Below are positions 46,101 to 55,100 of a stretch of 64,000 bases of DNA, piece by piece. Each line of letters begins with the position of its first letter. Position 1 is the first letter of the stretch. Source of the stretch: Isoetes taiwanensis (taxonomy: Eukaryota; Streptophyta; Lycopodiopsida; Isoetales; Isoetaceae). A program made the position numbers and the translations under genes. The notes below the pieces were generated by a model. That model did no database searches. It was not told the origin of the DNA and worked only from the letters and a program-made list of their open reading frames with translations. The stretch lies in NCBI GenBank assembly GCA_021234155.1, contig JAJEKV010000223.1, positions 124,001-188,000 of the forward strand, in the 5' to 3' direction.

Positions 46101-49100
46101 ATAGGAGGCAACTAGATTGATGAGGAAAACTGGTAAAAGATATGTGTAGTGACAATGTTATATAGCCATGCACTAGATGACTTGGAGTTGTCCTGTCATA
46201 TATTGTTGAGGAGTTAGAGTAGGGTTTCATACCTCTCAGCCAGCCTTATAAAAATGGTCTAATTATGTTATCAGACTGTACATAAAGCTGGTGATTCTAT
46301 GGACCTGTCAAATTATCAGCTAATCAGGATTGGCCATGTTATGGCAAAGTTATACGGATCTGCAATAGAGATGATTTTCCATAATTAGAGGGTTTTGAGA
46401 GCTGAGGGCCAGGTTGGGAACATTCTTTCTACTGTTGATCATAATTTCACGATGAGGGCGATTATTGAAGAAGCGAAGGCCAAAAAGAGTAGATTATATT
46501 GCAGAGTAAATTTTCTTGCTGCTTTGATACGGTTCCTCAGAAAAGACTTTCATAGACTCAAAATTTTATGCTTCCCTCATGAGCTGATTTTGGTAGTGTT
46601 GTCACTATATGAGAATGTCGTAGGCTGGGCTCCGTAGGCAACGGCATTGGAGTTAATCAGGGTCTATTTGGTTTTTACATTGATGAGCTGGGGACCTTGG
46701 GTGGAGAAGGCTCCATGCTCGCGGAAGAATGCATCCCAGATTTTCTTTATGCTGATGATATTGTATTGATGTCTTCCTCCCCTCAAGGCCTTAAGAAGTA
46801 CTTTGCCTTAAAGGCATTTTGTAAAGAAAGGGAACTACAAGTTAATCCGCAAAAGACGAAGGCGACGGTGTTTAACCCCTCTTGGAAGCTTCTTTGATGG
46901 GCATCCCATGGAAATTGTATCAGCATTAAACTTGTTAAGGAAACTTGAAAGAATAGGAGAGAGCCAAATGGACAACTGTATTTATGAATAACAAAGGTAA
47001 AATGTTACATTGTAAGGTGTGCCTTATATAGCCATTTTCGTTGACGTGGCACCATGCTGATGTATCTTCATCTGAGCCACTGATATGTTTTGGCAATAGA
47101 GCACCCGTCTGAAGCCTTGTATGAGATGTCCAAGACCTCAGGGTGTTTTTTTTATTGGCTTTTGCAGCCATATCTATGGAGCATCTCAAAAGAAACGTGA
47201 ACTCTCTCCAAAATCTACTGAGTGCATATTTGTTGCTATCCCACAAATCACAAGGGCTGAAAAATGTATGGTCCACAGTCACATCAAGTGTTGAAAATGA
47301 AGAATGGTTCTGGTCATGCCCATTGAGCAGGAGCTCATTATCAACTTTTCCGGCATCTTGGGTCATCAAGTTCTGATTCCTTGCACCTTCTCAAACTACT
47401 CCTAGTCTACTATCTTCTATCAGTGAAATAACTGACAGCCCTTTGCAATATCTTCCTACAGATGCTGTTCCTGTACATTAACTAGCATCTTTGAATGGCA
47501 TCTTCTTCCATTGCTTCTGGTAGAAGATGATGAGTTGGAGGATGCTTCTGCTCCCGGATCTGCGAACGGATGAATGGTCTTGTTTGGAGAAGCTTCAATT
47601 CTCAGAGTGATCTGGAGTAAAGCCTTGATGCCTCACAAAATAATTCTTGCTGAATTTAATGCTAATCCGAGCAGCGGCTTTCCAAACAGTGTCGTTGTTG
47701 ACGAGTCACAATTAAGACAGCTTTCCAAAGAGGCAGGAACATCATATTAATGGAATGGTCATACTGTGGAAGAAAAGAGGCCAAATGCTGATATCAGAGC
47801 ATTTCTTGGAGCAGTTAAGATGGCAATTGAAACATCTTCCTAGAGACTTTTGTTGAATTTGAGTTGATGTTTTCAATCATATGTTAGTGTCCTGGAGCTT
47901 GGAGATCCACAAATTTGTATGTTTTTGGTCTCATAGATCCTATGGGTCTTCTGTAGACGTTAATAAATCCTTTTTTTTTTCTTTCTTTCTTTTCTTCTTT
48001 CTTTCTTAATTTAGGTGACAACAATCACTGTTGTGCTTATAATGCCATGTTCTCTATTCGGCAGGAGCGTGAAGTGAAAATTAAGCATCAGCAGCTCATT
48101 AGTGGGGTTTGTAACCTTGTCTCCTCTCTATTCTATCATGTTTTGATTTCAGGCTCATCATTTATGCATTTGAATAAATGCTTCTCTTATATCAGGTATC
48201 ACTTTTAGCCTATTGGATGTCAAGCTATGTCTGGGATTTTCTGAGCTACTTGATGCCAGCTTCCCTTGCTATTGGATTATTTGCAGTTTTTGGTGGGCAC
48301 TTAACCTAATCATTTTGTTACCTCTATTGGGTTTCTTTCTCAATAGACAAGACTTGGGTGCCTGTAACTATTAAACCAGATTTGGTATATTTGCAGAGTT
48401 GGATGAAATATTCTGAAAATTATGTTGTACATAGGAATTGAAAGGGAGCAATATAATGTTAGAAATGAAAAAATTTATATAGATGTGTACAGATATGATT
48501 TAGGCTAAGGACGTCTGCAAGGTCGCAATCCTGAGTGCTTCTCTTGTGGTTGTCCTTTGTGCCACTTTGAGCCCGTCTTCTTGGATATTAACAAGGAGTG
48601 GGAATTTAATTTAAAGATTAAAATATGGCTGTACTACTTTTCTCTTAGAACTAGAAACATATTCCACTTAATGTGCATAAGCGTCAATAACATAAAAGAA
48701 ATTTATAGGCATGGAGGAGTTTGTCGGAAATGATTCTCTTCTAGCTACAGCAATACTGATGCTTGGATATGGACCTGCTATAGCAGCATCAACCTACTGT
48801 TTGACCTTCTTCTTTACTGACCATTCATTCGCACAGGTCTGTTGCCAAGGTGTACACCTCTGGTTTATTTGTTAAGCTTAGAAGGCAATATGAGTTTAAG
48901 ATTACATTACAATATGAGACATTGTAATTTCTCATCTGTTTGCCCCAATGTACAGCATTTAGCAATCTCCTTCCCCAAAATGTACTTGTTATATGTTTTG
49001 CATTTTGGATATGGGTGGACTGCTATGTTTGCGTGTTTCTGCATGTCTTTGATAGAGTTCATTGGAATAAATATGATGTGCATAGAATTTTGAAGCACGC

Positions 49101-52100
49101 ACCTGAATAGATTGATCTACTAGTGAAGAGATACTACCTTTTATAACAAGTCCTAATGTATGACGTTGCAGCATCTTTGCCATCCATCAATTTAAACTTC
49201 TATTTCCATTTATATGCTAAAACGAATAAACTCTATTAAAACCTAATGATTGCTAACTGCTGTGCAAGAAGAATTTGACATGATGCAAAGCAGGGCATGT
49301 GCGATTTGTTTTGCTTACTTATCCTGCTGAAGGCATATTATCATGCTAAAGGGGTAGCGATTTTAGTTACTGAAGATTAAAACCTAGGTCTGGCTCACCA
49401 AATTATGTGCATGTTACTTCTGTGTGACACAGGTGATGTGTGAAAACATATGATGATGTTTCACATGTAACTGCATTTCACTGCCTATTCACATTTATTT
49501 AGTTAATTGTTTTTCAAGTCTTCATGATGCTTCGTTCATGTCAGTTCTTGCTGTACAATTGGCAGTTCACAATGTAGCAGTATTTAAAGTAATTACAAAT
49601 TCATAATTAGCTGAAAACCAATATTTTGTGTTGCAGAATACAATTTTGCTTATACATTTCCTCAGTGGTATTGTGTTAATGGTTACCTCCTTCATCATGA
49701 GCTATATTCGTGCCACAAAACATACAAATCACATATTGAAGGTCTGGGTGGACATATGGATAATCTGTTTATGGCAAATGTTTATTCTGCAAGTTCTTTT
49801 TTGCAATAAAGTTGATCGAATTTCTATGTAATAATTTAATGACTGCTACTTTGATTGTTTGTGGCCTGCCACAGAATATCTTCAGGTTGTCTCCAGGCTT
49901 TTGCTTGGCTGATGGTTTAGCATCACTCGCTCTTCGAAGGCAAACTTTAAAGCCAAGTTCGGATTACAAACCTTTTGATTGGAATGTGGCTGGAGCTTCA
50001 ATTACATATTTGTTCTGCGAGGTTACTCCCTATCCTGGTTCTGTTATTGTTTTAGCTTCATAGAAGAGTTTAGAGTTGTGCTAGCAAGCCACCTAATCAT
50101 AAAGGCCTGCATTCACGTCATGAATGCTGACCATTTCCAGAGACATTGACTCCCATACCGTCCTTGTGTCTCAGGCTGTACTTGAGACCGTAATCTGTAA
50201 TGCATAAAGTGTGTATATAAATTCCCCCAAGATCTATGTGGTATTACATGGGCATTGTTTATTCCTTTTACAGTGCCAATGACTAACTGTTATTTCCAAA
50301 ACCCGTAGACATAATGCTTAGCTATTGTGACCGTATTACTTCATGTCTCTATGGGCAAAATTCTCTCTAGGGGCAAAGATATGGTCGTCCAATTGTATTG
50401 CTTGTTATATAAAATGTAATCTGTTGCTAGAAGGGGGAGGGGGACCTTAAAAAGTAAGAAAAAAATTCTCTTTTTCCTAGCCATTCGTTGAAGTATGAAG
50501 TGATGTAGGTCTTGTTTTCTCATATTGGTTGAAACAAATAATATGATCTGTAATCCTGACTCACGTGTTCTATTTAAACTCAGGCTATTGTATATCTGGC
50601 TTTGGTTTTCATGCTGGAACTGATGCCTCCAATTCATGTGCTCTTTGCCTGGCTGGGAAGTGCCTTTTCAATTTCCAAGTTCAAAATGGAAGCATTTTGG
50701 CAATATAGTACGATCTCTGAGCCTTTATTATCGGAGCAGTCCTATATATTACCACTGGAGGACGAGGATGCTGATGTTGCAAGAGAAAGATACCGTGTTA
50801 CAAATGGAGGTGGTAAAGAAAGTGTTGTCAAGCTAATTAACCTTCATAAGGTAGCTCATTGTTCATCTGCTGCTTATTTCTTCTGTTTCTGGCAGTCATT
50901 TACTAGAATCTTCTGTGTTTTGTTGCACTTCATGTCATCCTTCTACCTATGGAAACATGAGAAAAATTGCTGCATTTTGCAGGTTTATGGTGGGAGTGTG
51001 GGCCAACCGGCTAAAGCTGCAGTTCAGTCATTGACATTTGCCATAGATGCTGGAGAATGTTTTGGGTTTTTAGGTATCAATGGCGCTGGAAAAACTACTA
51101 CTCTTTCCATGCTCTGTGGTAAGCATTTGAGGCTTGTGGATATAGAATACCTCAAGTTTTTCAGGTTCTTGGGAAATTAAAGTTATGTACATTACCTCCA
51201 GGCCCAACCCAAAATATGGAAGAAGGGGTTGTCATTGTTTTATAGAAGTTTTAAGGTTCTTCTTGAAGGCGAGTTTTGCCACATTGTGATCTTATAGTTT
51301 TCTCTGGAATAGACAGATTGTAAATTTCTTTAGCTCAGACTTATGAGAAGCTTGCTGTGCTCAGCTCTAGAAATGACTGTTTACTACATGCTGCTGTGGT
51401 GCTGCAATTACCAAAGGGACCCCACCTGACCCCTCCACCTTAGAAGAAGAGGAAAGAAAGAGAAGGGACTTAGAAGACCATTTGGCTTTTTAGACGCCAA
51501 TGACAGCCCCCGTTTATCTCTATGTTCTGCACAGCAAAGTTTCTAGGAGTGCATGTTGGTGGAATTTCTTGTTAACAAACTTTTTCGCATAAATGGTTTT
51601 CTCGTTCATTACCTTCACATGGTGCATTTGTTAATTCGTCTTAGAGCATTACAGGAGAAATTATGCCAACCGGTGGTAAAGCATATATTGTTGGTAGGGA
51701 TGTGTGTAAGAACCCTACTTCCATTCGACGTCTGGTAAGCTTCATTTTGGTTAGCTGCTTGCTGTAGTATTTGCTAAAGCCTGCATTTGTCATTCCAGAT
51801 TGGTTATTGCCCGCAGTTTGATGCCTTAATTGATTTATTAACTGTTGAGGAACAATTGAAGCTTTATGCGAGAATTAAAGCAGTACCTGAAGATGAGATC
51901 AAGAAGGTCTAATACTTTTTGGATGCCTGCTACTTGCTTGTTGTACTTCTGAGGTCTTGATTCTCTATTGCACATGTAGATCCTTCATTGATATGTGCAT
52001 TCATGGTTCTTACGGGTGTGGAAATATTTAACAACTTTGCCTAAGATCTAATCTTGGTTTGTGAACATTTTATACTCCATAGAGAATATTTTAAATGCAA

Positions 52101-55100
52101 AGCTAGATGTTTTTTACCTCCAAATTTTCTGGTTCCCTATGCAAAACTTATGCACTACCTCATAAGAATAAACTCTTATGGTAAGCTTCAATCTACAGTT
52201 ACTAGAGTAGATTAGAGCTCACTATATGGATTTAGATCTTTGAGGAAATATTGGATCTTAGAATTATGCGTCTCCATTTTGATAGACTTTGTTTTGTCTC
52301 TCTCTAATGCACATCCTTCAAATTGTTCTTAAAGTAGTATGCTGTGTATACCACAGGTTGTCAGAGACAAGATGAAAGAATTTGATCTTGTTCAATATGC
52401 AAATCATACATCATGTTCACTCAGTGGTGGAAATAAGCGTAAGTTATCGGTGGCAGTGGCTATGATAGGAAATCCCCCAATTGTCATCCTTGATGAACCA
52501 TCAACAGGTCAGTGATAGGACTGTAAAGTTAAAGTTGCAAATGAATTATTTTGTCAAGCTTAGTCATAAACATGGAAATAAGCTCAAAATAGTTCAAATT
52601 TACTTTCTCTTCTCTTGCAGATCCATGATTTTGTATTTTGGTCTCATGAACATGTTAATCACCCCTATCAAATTTTGGGTTAATTCCTCTTTCGTAGACA
52701 CTAAGCATTCTTTCTTTCTTTCTTAAGAATAAACTAGTCAATACGTGTTATTCTACCACCAGATTGATAAAAAATAACTATTGTTAAGTTATTCCATTTA
52801 TATATTATGACTTACACCATATTGCAATTTACATACTGGGAATCTTTCACCATGTTATCCAGCTTTCTTAATTTTTTTGTTTCAGTATGAATGAAGGCAA
52901 CACATCCAAATATATATAAATGCCCAATTTTAGGTTCTACAATGAGAGCAGCTTCAGTTGAGTAAATAATTACAAGCTTCCAACTGCGGTTAATTAGTCA
53001 TATTTTTGGTTAAAGAGATTCTTCCCCGCCGCTACCCATTCTGAATTGAGAATCATAGAGCACCAAATTATTGTTGGATGCTGTTCTGTGAGAAAAATCA
53101 TCAAAGGCATGGTTGCAAAACTCTGTATTGTTGTTCGAGTCTATGTAGATTTTCCGAATTTTTATGGCAGAAAAACACCACTTTCTTCAGAAAGAAGGCC
53201 CAAGTAATCGATCTCTGATTTTGGTGAAGGCAGTACTAAAACGGGTGTTCTTCTAATGAAACCAACATGAGGTCCATGCAGCCCCTTGTCAGAAGTGTTG
53301 TTTACAGTTGCTCCACACTGCTCATCTCGAATCTAACTAAGTTATCCTGATTAGCATGAAAAGATGGTTTCTTGCTTTGATTTCAGATGTAAGAAGAATG
53401 TTAATCTTTGAGTATAAGTTCTGTCCATAGGTCTTGTAACCTCATATTGCTTAATTATTATTTGCCAAATTTCCTCAGTAAGCATACGACTTTGTTTTGG
53501 GGCATTTCTTAGGTATGGATCCAGTTGCCAAACGTTTTATGTGGGACGTGATAGCAAGTATTTCAACCAGGCAAGGCCTTTCTGCTGTCATACTTACTAC
53601 ACATAGTATGGCAGAAGCTCAGGCACTTTGCACACGTATTGGCATTATGGTATTGTATTCATTTTGCTGTATTATGATCTGGAACCTATTAAAGAATTGA
53701 GTATAGGTAAAATTCCCTTATCTACGCATACATGACAGCGATGAAAAAATTAGACTGCTAAATGAACACATTTTTCTAAAGGAATATATGTTCGTTTATT
53801 CTCTCTATTATTTTCTTTTCCCCTCATTTCATTTGTTCCTGTTCTTTACTTTCAAGGTGGGTGGTCGCCTCCAGTGTCTTGGTAGCCCTCAACATCTTAA
53901 AAACCGTTTTGGCAACTGTTTGGAATTGGAGGTAGTGAAACATGCTGACTGGTTTTTCTTACTGTAGTTTTTGTAAGCATTAAAAACCTGTGAATGGACT
54001 GGCTGGATATTTAAACCAGGAGCCCTTGCTTGGGAGCCAGCTGCACTAGGCTAACACTAAGCTATTGGCGCTTGTTGATTGCCAATCATATTCAACATTT
54101 CACCTTAAAAGCCACACTACCCAAGCCCTTTACAGTTTCTTTTGCTTGCAAGCCAACTGCTCTACCATTGTGGGTCAAATTCAAGTATCTATTCAACATC
54201 CTTAAAGGCCCACCATGCAAGGCCTTTCTGTCCTCTCTGGCTCAGTATTATTGAGTCCATGGACCAGCCAACCTTTACTCTGGTACCTGTCAGCAAGCTG
54301 AGGATGGACCAGCTGCTCTTGCTGGAAATCCAAGTGAGCTAACGCATCTTGCATTATCATGTTCAACATAAAGGTGACTGTATTATGGGGAGCCACTTAA
54401 GCTAGAAATTTAAATCATGGGAAGAGTTCTTTACACTTGGGCCAGTTTTATATTGAATTTTTTATAATAACTACTCATCCATAATTGTCTTTTAGCCAAT
54501 GGCATATCAAGTTCCATTTTATCTAAAAGAAAGGAAAAGCTTATTAACATATTTATCTACACTAACGCTCAAGTTTGTAGCTTATGTTAGGAGCTTACAA
54601 AAGCGCCATTGTTACTGCATTAGGATGAGCTATAGAAAGCCATGGAGAGCCAAAAGAGAGTTTGAAAGAACCTCTTAATTAGGTTAATAATCTATTTTAT
54701 CGGGCCTTTTGAATGTGACTAGCTTACCTGCTTACCTGATGCTTACCTGTGTCTATCTATCATTAATAATGGCCTTTTTATGTATGATGCTTAAATCATT
54801 TGGATCTAACTATACTGAACTTAATGTTTTTATGTTTACAGTCTTAATTGTTAGGCTCTAATATTTAAGCCCATGCTTCCCTTTTGGTATCTTTACAGGT
54901 TAAAGCAGCTGCAATTAGTCCAGCAGAAGTGGAGCAGCTTTGCATCCGTTTGCTTTCTTATTTTGCAGAATTTGGAGAATGGGGAGGTGAAAGGAGAAAC
55001 CTAGACAAGATCCTGCAGCAGAATGAGATTGAAGCTGCTGCTGCTTTTCTTGCTAAAGAGAAGTATGAAATGCTATCAACCCATTCTTTTAGTGGCGGCC

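Larger units (their letters stand above)
45552..48064 (+). other. ABCA intron 24 with LINE and unknown repeats
   Basis: A 2.5-kb GT-AG intron. 46037-46060 is a palindrome, 46390-46930 a LINE RT fragment, 46935-47370 an unidentified repeat with a 144-codon minus-strand frame of no recognised family, and 47500-48015 a LINE 3' end. The exons join as [13 protein letters not shown] plus EREVKIKHQ. Confidence 0.75.
33245..50850 (+). other. ABCA1: ABCA exons 20-30: regulatory segment and second transmembrane domain
   Basis: Exon 21, the longest at 705 nt, carries [32 protein letters not shown] and an acidic stretch. The first helix of TMD2 follows ([19 protein letters not shown]), then [21 protein letters not shown]. 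Exons 22-23 form the second extracellular loop ([41 protein letters not shown]). Exons 24-30 hold the other helices, with [76 protein letters not shown] and [13 protein letters not shown]. Intron 22 is 8.6 kb because of the LINE/Copia nest. Confidence 0.9.

Noticed and set aside
46935-47369. 144-codon minus-strand frame, possible gag fragment
   Set aside because: The resemblance to retroelement gag is only compositional, with no zinc knuckle or other motif.
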